A stretch of DNA of 64,000 nt from Lepidostoma basale (GCA_022606425.2 JAHDVF020000022.1:62001-126000); one strand, 5' to 3'. Positions 44,285 through 55,335 are shown, counted from the first letter of the stretch. Notes: a model not told the origin generated them from the letters alone. Numbers and translations are program-made.

Positions 44285-45574
44285 TTAGGAGTATAACTTT
44301 GCTTCCGCCGTTTTTTTTCCGAAATTCGAGGCTTTATCGTAAAAAACTGGTTATACATTTATGATTCAAAGTATTGTCCATCGCTGGCCACTACTTTCTC
44401 CCATCTCTCGGGCAGCATACGAATCCCGCGTTGAAAAAACTGGTCATCTTTTGAAGCGATCCACGAATCGATCCAATTTTTTACTTCTTCATAAAACCGG
44501 AAGTGCTGGTCGGCTAGGCCGTGTGCCATTGATCGAAACAAGTGATAGTCCGAGGGAGCAACGTCTGGAGAATACGGCGGGTGGGGTAGGACTTCCCATT
44601 TCAAAGTTTCCAAGTATGTCTTGACCACTTTCGCAACATGGGGTCGAGCATTGTCATGCTGTAAAATCACTTTATCATGTCTCTCGTTGTATTGCGGCCG
44701 TTTGTCTTTCAATGTTCGGCTCAAACGCATTAATTGCGTTCGATAACGATCGCCTGTGATTGTTTCAGTCGGTTTTAACAACTCATAATACACTACGCCG
44801 AGCTGGTCCCACCAAATACTGAGCATAACCTTGGAACCGTGAATATTCGGTTTGGCCGTCGACGTGGAAGCATGGCCGGGATATCCCCATGATTTTCTGC
44901 GCTTGGGATTATCGTAATGAACCCATTTCTCGTCCCCAGTCACAATGCGATGCAGAAATCCCTTCCGTCTTTGCCTTGCAAGCAGCTGTTCACAAACACA
45001 CAAACGCCGTTCAACATCTCTCGGCTTCAACTCGTACGGCACCCAATTTCCTTGTTTCTGAATCATTCCCATGACTTTCAGGCGCTTTGAAATGGCTGGT
45101 TGCGTCACTCCCAATGATCCTGCCAATTCTTGTTGCGTTTGACACGAGTCTTGATCAAGTAATGCCTCCAATTCTGCATCTTCGAAAACCTTCTCTCTTC
45201 CACCGCCATGCTGGTCTTCGACGTTAAAATCACCGTTCTTGAAGCGTTAAAACCACTCTCGGCACGTTCTTTCACTAATAGCGGCCTCACCATAGGTATT
45301 TGAGAGCATTCGATGAGCCTCAGCCGCAGATTTCTTCATATTAAAGCATAAAATTAAAACCTCCCGCAAATGATGAGAATTTGGCTCGTAAGCTGACATG
45401 TTTAATCGGAAATAACTTTATGATGCAGACACAAATCGACTAATATTTCGATGGCGTTATGTTTACAAATACTTAAGCTTATTGTATGAGACATCTATGA
45501 TCTATTTATTCCAACTACCACTTACCGCTACTGCTATCTATTGCAAAACGGCGGAAGCAAAGTTATACACCTAA
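44285..45574 (-). mobile_element. Mariner transposon, full length
   Basis: 1290 bp flanked by TA duplications (44283-44284 and 45575-45576). Terminal inverted repeats TTAGGAGTATAACTTTGCTT then CCGCCGTTTT at the left and, on the other strand, TTAGGTGTATAACTTTGCTT then CCGCCGTTTT at the right: 30 bp with one mismatch. Size and structure are those of a classical mariner. It contains the transposase gene at 45399-44359. Near-identical ends and one single inactivating change indicate a young insertion. Confidence 0.97.
44359..45399 (-). pseudogene. Mariner transposase with one in-frame stop
   Basis: 347 codons from ATG at 45399 to the stop at 44361-44359, i.e. 346 residues, the usual mariner length. 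In order: N-terminal helix-turn-helix region, WVPYEL (residues about 119-124), catalytic Asp 156 in TGDEKWVHYDNPKR, Asp 249 in QHDNARPH, and Asp 284 in YSPDVAPSDYHLF, giving the DD34D spacing. The mauritiana-type signature fits the NARPH and YSPD.APSDY words. The only visible lesion is TAA at codon 51 (45249-45247), in the DNA-binding region after an EWF motif, consistent with one C to T change of a CAA codon. The downstream frame of 270 codons stays open. Otherwise all catalytic residues are present. Confidence 0.95.
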
Positions 45575-45650
45575 TAATTTAACAGTTTAAAATGTTAAGG
45601 TATCATAGTTTTTCGGCCAAAACAAAGGACTAAATTTATTTTTATTACTT

Positions 45651-45959
45651 CAATATCAGTTTAAGGATATCTTCTCAGAATGCAGGCGGTAATGGACTGG
45701 TGAGAGTCTTACACCATCTCCATAAAAGAGAACGTAATACTGAAATACCTTCTACAATTCTAGAACTTTTAGTTAGTCACATTTTCTTCAACTGCAACTG
45801 CTGACTTAATCTTTTTTAACCGTACTGAAATCTTGTAAATGAATATCCTCCCCGTATACTACATAAGAGTTAAATGTATATCACGTATATTTTTATTGAC
45901 AGAAGCAATTTACTGTACCTCGAATATAAGTATGTGTTGTTAATGAGCTTTTGACGGCT
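45651..45959. other. Unique sequence
   Basis: Nothing recognised. Confidence 0.5.
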
Positions 45960-46140
45960 CTACCATATAACTAGACGCGGGAATGAGAGGACGGGGTCGG
46001 TCACTAGGAACTTGGCTGTCAACTGTCAAAAACGACATGGAATTGCTGTAGATCGACAGCGGGATGGCCCAAGACCGAGAAACCTGACGCTGTTCTATTC
46101 AGAGAGCCTACCCCAAATGCGAAAAGAACGAGCTTTTAAC
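45960..46140 (+). mobile_element. LINE C-terminal remnant
   Basis: One frame reads MRGRGRSLGTWLSTVKNDME, with a D..MAQDREK-like stretch after a stop. This is the GR....W...V..DM and A.DR pattern of RTE-type C-termini. Degenerate. Confidence 0.4.
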
Positions 46141-46144
46141 GGAC

Positions 46145-46345
46145 GGCCTTCGTGGCAGAGTGACAACAGATATGATTGCCACACCAAAGGTCCCGGGTTC
46201 GTTTCCGGCCATGATAGTGGAAAAAAAAATCTCACTGTATTTTGTCTGATAGAATTCACTGGACAATTTAAATGACAATAGACTAGCTACATATCACATG
46301 TCATGAGAATCAACAGCTAAATAACTGTATACTGTAATTAGGTTC
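46145..46345 (+). mobile_element. SINE1, tRNA-headed
   Basis: A box TGGCAGAGTGACAA (46152-46165), B box GGTCCCGGGTTCGTTTCC (46189-46206), then AGAATTCACTGGACAATTTA, AATGACAATAGACTAGCTAC and ATCACATGTCATGAGAATCA. It has the same body as the minus-strand copy at 1610-1800. Confidence 0.8.
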
Positions 46346-46474
46346 AAATAATGGGAAAAACGAAAAAAATGGGAAACTACCACATTAAAGGCCCAAGTGA
46401 CATCCCAATTACCAGCATGTTACACTTTGCTGCAAACCAATCTCTAAGATTGAATTATTAATAATAATATTGAC

Positions 46475-46810
46475 GATCTTCGTGGCAGAGTGGCAATAGC
46501 TATGACTGCCGCAACGAAGGTGCCGGGTTCGATTCGAGACTATGACTATGATTCTCACGCCGTCTTTGGTCTGGTGTAGAATTCACTTGAAAATAAAATG
46601 GCGAGGAACACTCCGGGCCACATAAATCAGCCCTCGCCTAAACCAACAGCCCACCAAATCACCAGACCAAAAGGACACATACATCAGTGGATTTTAACTA
46701 AACATACATTTTGAAAAGATTTTTTATAATTTTCGTTATTCACCACCAAATCACCTTTCCAATAATATTACCATCAGACGTAATAGAAATAGCCACAAGA
46801 GCTGCACCTC
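46475..46810 (+). mobile_element. SINE2, tRNA head with the second body
   Basis: A box TGGCAGAGTGGCAA (46492-46505), B box GGTGCCGGGTTCGATTC (46519-46535), TAGAATTCACTTG, then GGCGAGGAACACTCCGGGCC, CAGCCCTCGCC, ACCACCAAATCACCTTTCCA and GAGCTGCACCTC. It links the tRNA head to the body seen alone at 10.0, 51.1, 56.0, 60.7 and 63.7 kb. The body's start CACCAAATCACC appears twice, so an internal duplication or second insertion is likely. Confidence 0.75.
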
Positions 46811-47010
46811 TATCTTCTTATTTTTTCTTCCTCCGCCTATTCCCGTCCACTCCTGGACAAAGGCCTCCTCCATTTGCTTCCATGTCATTCTTTCCTGTGC
46901 AGACTGCATCCAGGTTATTCCGACGTGTCTGTTTAGATCATCCTCCCACCGTAGTTGCGGTTGCCCTGCACTTCTCTTCGCCGTCCACGGTCTCCAAGTC
47001 AGCAGTCCTC
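46805..47010 (-). mobile_element. RTE-B LINE 3' end
   Basis: CGCCTATTCCCGTCCACTCC to CCACGGTCTCCAAGTCAGCA. The minus frame reads WRPWTAKRSAGQPQLRWEDD, LNRHVGITWMQSAQERMTWK and QMEEAFVQEWTG. Open over its whole length. Inserted between the SINE2 end and a SINE1 tail. Confidence 0.85.
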
Positions 47011-47125
47011 TATAATCCAGAATAACTAAGTTCAAGTAGATTAGCCACCTATCACATGTCATGAGAATCAATATAATAACTGTACCCTTTACATCGATTT
47101 GGCTCGCGCTGTATTGATGTAAATG
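47011..47125 (+). mobile_element. SINE1 tail
   Basis: AGTAGATTAGCCACCTATCA, CATGTCATGAGAATCAATAT and TTTGGCTCGCGCTGTATTGA match the end of the SINE1 copy at 1610-1800. Head missing. Confidence 0.7.
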
Positions 47126-47139
47126 CATGACCTATTTGT

Positions 47140-47290
47140 GCAGAGTTTACCGCGTCTTGCGATGTGGACTCCCACCTGTCTTTCCACCTCTAAGGGGATC
47201 TTCCAGACCTCTTCCTTCTTCTCTCTGGTTTCCGATGTAAGGCAAGGTATAGTTGTCTTTATTTGTTCCCTCATCTGACAACATCCTGGA
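47140..47290 (-). mobile_element. LINE 3' remnant related to RTE-E
   Basis: The complement gives the PLEVERQVGVHIARRGKLCT frame. GATGTGGACTCCCACCTGTC and CTTTCCACCTC parallel the GATGTGGATTCCTAACTGTC block at 8.75 kb. Confidence 0.45.
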
Positions 47291-48205
47291 TATCACACAT
47301 TTATCTGATCGTAGTGTTTCTTAATCCCTCGCGAGTCCTGCCTTTTATTTTTCTGAGGCTTTTCATCTCTGTGGTGCTCAGAAGTATTTTAGTGCGAATT
47401 GTGTCGAATATGTCATTATCGGTCTGTCGCAAGTTTTGTAGATTCGAAATTTACTCTTCAGTTGCATGTCTTTGGTTTTTCAACATAATAATATATATAT
47501 ATTTTTTGAATGAGCTTTTGGTTGGGGTAAAAACTTTTCGTCCTGGCATTCTCACGAGTCGCCGCGGGCACGGCTGTTCCGCGGGTGGCTTTGTTCCTGT
47601 ACAGGTTTACCTTGGGCGGCCGATGACCGCTATAGGGGCTGCCCGCTGCCCGCTGTCCGCCGACCGTTAACCCCGCTCCACCGGACTGTCCTTTCACTCC
47701 AGCTGTCGCGCGGTGGAAGTGTGCTCCTTATCGTGTCCCTCTCGTGGCACACTCGGCTTGGCTTATTATACGAGTATATACTAATTAATTACGGGGACTC
47801 CATTAACCACTGTACATCTTCTGTCAGGTTACATACCTACCTTCTTTATTACTATGACTTTCTTACAAAATACTCTTATTCTTCTTCTTCTTACTTTTTG
47901 TCGTATGACCTGTTTATGACGGTAAACTGTCCTGGGATCATGATGTTCAACCATCTCTCCATCTCTTTGGCGGCCTTCCTGGTAATCTCTTGCTGCTGGG
48001 GTTTTCTTCTTTAACCATTTTGGAAATTCGTGTATTATCCATAGGGTCCAAGTGATCTCTCCAAAACCACCTTCTACTTCTTCCCCAAAATATACAAAAT
48101 ACTCACAACTTATAATATAAATACCGTATAACAATACAATTACTCGTACCCTATATATATATTTATCAAAATATGTATACATTTTTAACTGTCTGTGCAA
48201 AAAGC
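47291..48205. other. Unique sequence with GC-rich patch
   Basis: 47540-47720 is GC-rich with CpG (GCCGCGGGCACGGCTG); frames are open on both strands. 47310-47420 may hold a faint LINE trace. No gene supported. Confidence 0.35.
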
Positions 48206-48482
48206 TAATCAAATCAAATCAGTTTATTTTCTCAAAAGATATTACAAACAACAATTATAGTTTAGGGCATCTATTGAGAACAGGTAAAACATAAAAAATA
48301 TATATTACCAGGAACGCATGAGAGATGGTTCGACATTAGGAATACAAGATACTCTCCAAAGTCAAGAGTATTTGTCTTCTGAACGTACTTTCACGAATAT
48401 GAAAGACGTCGAACTCCGAAACTATCATGTTCAGCAGTTGGATTGCTCTCCCCACCGGCATCACCAGAGGCAGGTTGGTTAC
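48206..48482 (-). mobile_element. CR1-A LINE, 3' end
   Basis: Tail complement AATCAAATCAAATCAGTTTA, then the 3' UTR and the complement of the ESTFRRQILL end and PVGRAI segment. Close to the 31-kb copy. It stops at the CCTCTGGTGATGCCGG block. Confidence 0.85.
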
Positions 48483-48491
48483 TACTAATAC

Positions 48492-49028
48492 AGAAGTGTA
48501 CAGTGGTGTTCTTGTGTTGACCCTTATTTATGTAAGTAAAGCATAGAATTGGCAAAAGAAATATGAAAGTAGAATAAGTGCAGTAAAAATGAGATCTCTT
48601 AGACGAATGTGTGATTAATCTGTATATGATAGTGTCACATGCCAGTATAAGATGTTAACGCAGTGCGCATAAAAGTGTTGTGTGAACAAAATATTGGAAG
48701 GGTCATTATGATGGTTTGGACATACGGAATCAATGCATGAAGATGATTAACGATGATTAATCATGAATTAATCATGAGGTGAAGAAAATATACCATATAT
48801 GTCAACGATGTAAACGGTACAAGAAATAGAGAAAGATCGAGGATAACATGTTACAATCAAATCGATCAGATAATAAATATCGGCCACGTGAGAAGTCGGA
48901 GAAATCGACGCGCTTGCATGACACAATTTATGAATGTTGACGAAGTGCGAGAAGTATGTCCGGAAAGAACAGTGTTGCGATAATTTTTTTTTGTTAACTC
49001 CTTCGGAGAGACGGCGTGATGGTTAGTT
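48492..49028 (+). mobile_element. RTE-A LINE, 3' end, old copy
   Basis: TGGTGTTCTTGTGTTGACCC to GGAGAGACGGCGTGATGGTT and a TTAG stub. It spans the same segment as the 53.0-kb copy but with many indels (for example a duplicated ATGATTAA near 48740-48770) and no usable frame. Confidence 0.8.
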
Positions 49029-49904
49029 GTTAATTATATATGATATACTCGTATACTACTATGATAACAATATTAATTTAAAATTTTCAGAGCAATTTCT
49101 AATTTGATATATTTTATTTGGTTCATATAGTGATCGCCTTACAAATATTGTTCTGTATTTACATTTTACGGATCGAAAAATAACCAAAACCGTATTATAT
49201 TTCTACCGCATACATTAATTTGAACCCCAAGAAAACTTCAGCACAAAATGTGTTGTGTGAGGTTCGACTTGTATAACTGGTACCCGACAATAATTACAGA
49301 ACCGTCCCGATGACAGTGGTCAATATTTTTCCCTTTCGAAAATATACGTCCGGCCTTTGAGTTGAGGAGTGATTTCAGTCATTTAGTTCGACCCGAATCA
49401 GCCACCACACATCCCTCCTGGGTATTGGGCCGTACAGCCGCTGATGTGTCGAGGAAAAGGAAGGACATCCGTTGTGAAAGGTGACCATATCCATTTAAAT
49501 TACCCAACGTGTAGGTAGGTAGGTACGTGTAAAAACAAGTTTTCCGCGCGTGTGTTCTTCTAAGTATAGATTCTGAAACATAAACATCAACACATCCACT
49601 GATGTTGTGTTGGGGAAATCCAATACCCATTTGAAAGAAATGAAATGTCTATTCATCTGAGTATACTGATACATAACACCAATATTGTTTAATGATTCAT
49701 TTATCTACAATTCCAATACCAAGTATTCATTCTAAACTCTTGGTATTTGTGCTCATAGTTTTATAAATGACGTAAATACATTTTTGTTTTATATTTTTTT
49801 TAAAGAGAAAGGGTAGCATAGAAGAATTTCCACTGCTTACCCGAAGGTGGTATATAACGCAGCGGCGCCCTTTCGGGGGATTTGCTTATGCAATCGTGTA
49901 CAAC
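49029..49904. other. Unique sequence, nothing recognised
   Basis: Includes a GTAGGTAGGTACG run near 49510. No gene. Confidence 0.45.
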
Positions 49905-50065
49905 ACCAAACCATCACTCCTTTTACTTGAAAGGATTAACAGATAGAATGGACCGCCACACTCGACTACTGTACCCTAACACACGTCTAAAGCTTTCTCC
50001 ACATTAAGCTTGCTTTCTCCGTACGTCGAATCTTCCATCTTCCAACTATAAAAAGAGGTTAATTA
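49905..50065 (-). mobile_element. RTE-A LINE, short decayed 3' fragment
   Basis: CACCAAACCATCACTCCTTT, GATAGAATGGACCGCCACAC and a following stretch of the C-terminal complement. Diverged and truncated. Confidence 0.6.
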
Positions 50066-50690
50066 TTAAAATGGACCCAGCCAACTGCAGTCTCAATATA
50101 ATGTTTGTATTAAATTTTGATTATTGGATAAGCCGCATATTTTAGGGTTTATTCCGATTTTATCTGAACGTTTGTTGATAACTCTTTTTTCAGCTAATGT
50201 ATTCCACAATCGAACAACGGAACTTCATTTAATGGGTTCACATGATATTTTGACAGCTTATGCCTCGCCGACGATGACGCCTAGCAAATTTGAGTCAGTA
50301 AAGGTTAAGTGGTGTTAACATTAATTTTCTAAGGACATATTTCACAATGACTCACGACATATTTGTTCGTATTCCCAGCATTAGCTCTGTACTACATTAT
50401 GTTATGTATTGGCCCATAATTTGAAAGAGACAAAATGTTATGTTAGTACGGAAACATAATTCGTACGGAACCAAACTAATTGGAGTTATTCTTGCGCATT
50501 GTTAAAGGTCATGGTTAATGAAATTCTGATTTAATTTGCACAACGTTTTTCCTCCAGTACCGGTATGTAATCATAATACTCAAACAAATGCGTACGCACA
50601 TCGACAGAGTAAACTCTATCGGTGATGATGTTTAACTTTGTTAGTACCGGCGTTATGTAGGTCGCGCTAGATTTTCTCGTTGTAACTGGG
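50066..50690. other. Unique sequence, nothing recognised
   Basis: Nothing recognised. Confidence 0.5.
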
Positions 50691-50691
50691 A

Positions 50692-50830
50692 TTATTTCAT
50701 CATCCGTCCACTCCTAAACGTAGGCCTCCTCCATCTGCTTCCATGTCTGTCGATCCCGGGCAACACACATCCATGTCGTACCGGCAGTCTCCTTAATGTG
50801 GTCCCTCCATCGAAGTTAGGGACGTCCTGG
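50692..50830 (-). mobile_element. RTE-B LINE scrap
   Basis: CATCCGTCCACTCCTAAACG, TAGGCCTCCTCCATCTGCTT and CCATGTCTGTCGATCC match the 46.8-kb copy with more changes. Confidence 0.65.
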
Positions 50831-51009
50831 GTTTCGGGTAAGAGTTCTAGGACACTAGCAAAGAACTTTTGTCCATCTGTTATCAGACTCATCAGAGTTG
50901 CAAGCGACATAGCCTGTCTTATATATAACATAACTTTACAGCTGCCACTATTCCGACACTCCTGTTCTGGCTCTAAGAGTTGTGTTTCTCACTCTGTCCG
51001 CTATACTGA

Positions 51010-51195
51010 TTCCCAACATTGGACTTGGATCTGCTGGCATACAGAGGTTCAGCTCTAATGGCTATTCCTCTTACGTCTGTAGGAAATATTATTGGAATGT
51101 GATTTGGTAGTTGTTTTATGATGGGGCTAAATGTTTGGCCCGGAGTGTCCCTCCGAAAGAGGGCGAAGGGGGATTTAGGATTTATGATAAAGTCT
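51010..51195 (+). mobile_element. SINE2 body
   Basis: GGACTTGGATCTGCTGGCAT, ACAGAGGTTCAGCTCTAATG, GCTATTCCTCTTACGTCTGT, GGAATGTGATTTGGTAGTTG and TGTTTGGCCCGGAGTGTCCC, ending in GAGGGCGAAGG. No tRNA head on either side. Confidence 0.75.
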
Positions 51196-53021
51196 TACAT
51201 TATTGTCAAGGAATGGAAGACCAGTTAGGATTGGGATTGTATTTATAAAAACAGTCTGTTCCCGAGAGAAAGATAAGAGGAGCAGTGCCCGGATGGAGTT
51301 GTGGTAGGAGATAGCATCCTGCGTGAGACCATTTTGTTTGGCGGAGTACGTAGTGGGCTATCGGGGAGGATTTTTTTTATTTTAATCCGCATTGATTGCG
51401 GCAGGGGTAAAGATTGCTTTTCCGTAGCTCTTTGGAGAATTATCACTTTATTGGTTCTATTTATTACTCTTCAAATCTTTACTGTCCATGGTCTCTATTC
51501 ATACTTCCATGCAAAAATAAATATTTTTAAAAAATTCTTCCAGATTATAAATACATGAATGTGGTGTGGTGCCTACGTCTGACGCACACTCAGTCCCACT
51601 TTCCCCTTCCAATGGCAATAATTATTTGTGATGCACGGTTTTATTTGATTACCCGCGAGCGCTATACCACGGGGGCTGCGAGTGTGCCTATCGATTTTGC
51701 CGCGGAAGCGAAACTAAGTACGGGAACAAATTATTCCTGGCATATTTTTTTTCATATGGCACAGTCATAAATTATTTCCCCATTTTAATTTGCATACGGC
51801 CGACGTTCCCGCTCGGAAGTTTCCGTTGCTCGGTCGGAAATTTTATAACGCGGAGTTATGGGGACGGACTTTGAGGAATTTCTCTAAAGTGCCGCGATGA
51901 CAAGGGTATATTTTCGGCAAAGTTAGGCGCTTCAGCAATGTTCCAGAACGCCTCCGCCTTTTCGTTTTGGGTGCCACCTTCTGCCGTCTGCCTTCTAGGA
52001 TGCCCACGCCACCATGCGACTTCGCCACTTTTCCTAACCTACAAAATAAAATCATATAATATAATACTTATCTCAACTTTTTATTTATTTATTTAAGTGT
52101 TTATAAACTCTGTTATAATGTGTCTATAAACTCTGTTATAATGTGTCTATAAACTCTTGACTTGTTACGATTTTAAATGTGTATGTTGAATATGTGATTT
52201 CATGTAATAATTGCATTGTCTTCAACCTTCTTTCCTTCACTGCTGGATTTCTCACTTTCATCCTGCCCTGTACCTGTTTTGTCCCTTCAGCATCCAGGTC
52301 GTCCCAACTATTCGGACAATATCATCAGTCTAGGCCTTGAACAAGAAAAAAGATTGTCAAGAGGCCACCTGAAAGAATAATTCCATATTATATTTCATTC
52401 ATTACTGTTATTATTTCGCTACCGATAACCAATTTGTAGGTAACATGATAGGCATTATTTATTTCTAGTTAACACAATCAGACCACACGTTTCCTTTGGC
52501 CAAACATTTTCTGTATTTCCTATTTGATAACATGCCTAGATGTTTCGTAATTCATATAACTATAATATCAAATATGTGTAATCTAAAACAGGTTGAATTT
52601 TTTTTATATTTCATACTGTGTTGGAGGAATGTTAATTTAACATTATTTTACTTACTTGATTCTCAATGGAACCGTTAGATTTAATATATTTTTTTCACGA
52701 TAACACTAACTATGATTGGCACATCACACCATCCGTTTGTTAGAATGGAAAACTCTTATTGTAATTAAGTAAATAAATAAGCCTGTATGAACCTTTGATT
52801 ATCATTTTTTAACGATCGATTTGAATAAAAATGTTGTTTATTGTATAAGTAGAACAAGCTACATTTCGATTTATAGAAATTCACTACGTTTTCAAAATGT
52901 TTTTATATTCTTTGATAAATGTGATCCATTGATTTTTTTTTGTTATGTGTTTTAATTTGTTTAAACGAATATTTTATATTTTATTAGTCATTAACTACAA
53001 GAAGAATTCAATCTTATTAAT
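51196..53021. other. Unique sequence, nothing recognised
   Basis: 51630-52030 is GC-richer with CpG words; the remainder is AT-rich. Frames of 60-85 codons only. Confidence 0.4.
52099..52158. repeat. 23-bp tandem repeat, about 2.6 copies
   Basis: GTCTATAAACTCTGTTATAATGT-type unit (first 20 bases GTCTATAAACTCTGTTATAA) repeats at 52099, 52122 and 52145, the first with one mismatch. Confidence 0.85.
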
Positions 53022-53515
53022 AGTTCTGGTCCCATCCCTAATGAATGGAAGCGAAGCATGGAACTGGCAGAAGAAGGATGCAAGCAGAATAAATGCGGTA
53101 GAGATGAGGTCCCTAAGACGTATGTGTGGTAAAACGATATACAACAGAATCTCAAATGCTGATATAAGAAAGGAATGTAGAGCGGAAGAAGGTATTATGA
53201 ACAAAATTATGAAAGGATCGCTGCGATGGTTCGGACATATGGAACGAATGGATGGAGAAATAATGGTTAAGAAAGTATACGTTAATGATATAAATGGAGT
53301 ACGGAGTCGAGGCAGACCGAGGAAAACATGGCATGACCAAATTAATCAATTTATAAAGGTTGGTCATGTTAGAAGTCGGAGGAATCAACGTGCGTGTATG
53401 ACTCGTTGTATGAATGTGGAGGAATCTAGAGAGGTTTGCCAGGATAGAGTAGTGTGGCGGTCCATTCTCTCTGCCTACCCCTGCGGGGAAACGGCGTGAT
53501 GGTTTGTTTGTTTGT
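53022..53515 (+). mobile_element. RTE-A LINE, TTTG-tailed copy with intact end frame
   Basis: Frame 52945-53499 is open; homology starts at VLVPSLMNGSEAWNWQKKDA and includes LRWFGHMERMDGEIMVKKVY, SRGRPRKTWHDQINQFIKVG and a CQDRVVWRSILSAYPCG end. The hairpin CCCTGCGGGGAAACGG and tail TTTGTTTGTTTG follow. Nearly the same as 37526-38045, so both stem from a recent burst of the TTTG subfamily. Confidence 0.9.
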
Positions 53516-54214
53516 TAATAGAAGGTGCATCAGAAAATTCATTTCTAGAAAAAGAAAATTGGTTTTATCGCGAATATTTTAAATATAAATTTTAGATCCC
53601 TTTCTTTATCGATTCTGTTGCATTTGAAACATTTCATCGTGTCTTAAAAAAAGTTTTTATTTTCACTTACCGGAGAAGGAAACTTTTGTTATCGTTGATT
53701 ATCATAGTGTACACGTGTACATGTGTATGTTATATAAATCATTACATTATATGCCAGTTCAACTACATACGCAACATGATAACTAGCCTCCACTAGGGGT
53801 ACATTAATGCGTGAACTAAACACAACCCCGTGGGGTAGACGTACTCATGCACTCGTGTGCATTAAATTTAACATTTATCGAAAATTCATTCTGGGTAAAG
53901 GTCATTATCCTTTTTAGCAGTCATTTATATTGTTCCCCCTCGGTTGACAAAGACATTTACAATTTTTGTATAGTTACTTGTGTTCCATTCTCTGTTTTAA
54001 GTATTGTCTTTTGCTCTCCGATATATTTATATGCGAAGATTTTTAATGCTAATTTGTTTATTTACATTTTTCGTATTTTTATTTTATTGAGATCGTGTGG
54101 TCAACACATGTGGACACTACTATTTGATGATATTAAATTTTATATATTTTCAATTTCTAGTTAGATTCTATGATCACGCAATTAATCCTCGGAAAATTAA
54201 ATAGCATGGAAAGC
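53516..54214. other. Unique AT-rich sequence
   Basis: A T-rich 105-codon frame (53847-54164) encodes mostly hydrophobic residues but has no other support. Nothing recognised. Confidence 0.45.
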
Positions 54215-54420
54215 AATAGTTACATTTTTTTAAAAATATTTATAAAAATGTTCTAGAAAGTTTAATGGTATTTTATATGAGTGACATGTCAAGCTTTGCT
54301 AGAGCTTTTATAAACAGTTTATTTTTCATAGTATTGCGATGAATTATATTTCACTCCCATAAAAGGTATTAATCTTTCTAGAAAACAGATGTTTTTAATC
54401 AACATATAACAAATATTTAC
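54215..54420. mobile_element. H7 palindromic repeat
   Basis: ATGTTCTAGAAAGTTTAATG and ATGAGTGACATGTCAAGCTT at the left, with CACTCCCATAAAAGGTATTA and CTTTCTAGAAAACAGATGTT at the right, give inverted ends with a diverged centre. Confidence 0.6.
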
Positions 54421-55159
54421 CACACAGTCCAAACATTATATTTCAGTAATTAAACTAGTTGGAAATAAGAAAAAATATTGACACAATATGAATCATAACG
54501 AGAGTCTTAATAAAACGATACCTATGCATAATGCATCTGCCTCGACGTGGAATGTAAACATGTTCCGATTGAAGAGTTTCCTTCAATTATAGAAGCCATG
54601 TGATGTTAAATTATATGGAATAATAATTTTGAATGTAGACTTGGCAACGTCTACGACTGCTCCCCGTTCCCCCCGCACCCCGCACGCCACCCCCGCCAGC
54701 GCGGCCATTGAGCGAGGGTGGTTTAGCCCCGCAAAACCGCCACTAGGAAAATTCGCGGCAACAGCGTCGGGAAATTCCTAAGGGGAACCTCTTCTCCGAA
54801 ACACGTACACGCGCCGCGGCGCCCAGGGCCGTAGTCGAAAGGGGGCCGGACGCTTCGCACATTGCGCATTTGAAGCAATACAAACGTAATTCCCTTTTGT
54901 GTTTGTCGCCAATTTAACGAATATTCGACCGCTTTGTGGAGACCATGATGACAAACTGGAATGAAAACTTCACATCTCATTGAGAAGTATACTTTGTCGC
55001 GTTGAAATTACAGGCGACTCTCTGCTATGTGTATACACAATATACATAAATGGTATCAACACGTGTGTGTGTCTATTAAAGCAAGGAAATGCTCTTTGCG
55101 TGTCATTTGTTAAAATGGTACAATTTATTTATTTATCTCGCAAATTTTATTTTTGTATA
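54421..55159. other. Unique sequence with CpG-rich island
   Basis: 54650-54860 is GC-rich with many CpGs. It contains GGGAAATTCC (54769-54778), a perfect Rel/NF-kB/Dorsal-type site. No exon could be framed. Promoter or enhancer is possible. Confidence 0.35.
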
Positions 55160-55164
55160 TTTAA

Positions 55165-55335
55165 ATATTGTCGGGTGGGGCCACCTGAAACGTGGACTGA
55201 TGACATTTCCCGAATAGCTGGAACGACCTGGGTACGGACGGGATAAAACAGGGACGAGTGACGAAAAATAGAAGAGGCCTATACGTATATCCAGTAGATC
55301 CAAAGAAGGCCGAGGAAGTAGAAGAAGAAATATTT
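55165..55335 (+). mobile_element. RTE-B LINE 3' end
   Basis: Frame VGPPETWTDDISRIAGTTWV, then ..RKIEEAYTYIQ, ending in GAAGTAGAAGAAGAAA. Typical RTE C-terminus and tail. Confidence 0.75.

Larger units (their letters stand above)
43739..45650 (+). mobile_element. Penelope-like element (H2 type), truncated, carrying a mariner
   Basis: Order: (1) inverted partial pseudo-LTR 43739-43807, the complement of GAAACAGCTGTCGCGTAAAA and the following ATTTAACAGTT; (2) C-terminal GIY-YIG-like coding sequence to 44041; (3) about 160 bp of AT-rich 3' region; (4) forward pseudo-LTR with the hammerhead-like motif at 44204-44239, split after TTATTTA by a mariner (44285-45574) and resumed at ATTTAACAG (45577). 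The inverted duplicate next to a 5'-truncated body is a known habit of Penelope-like elements. The reverse transcriptase part is absent. Confidence 0.7.

Noticed and set aside
44359..44624. Plus-strand frames inside the mariner
   Set aside because: Antisense shadows of the transposase gene.
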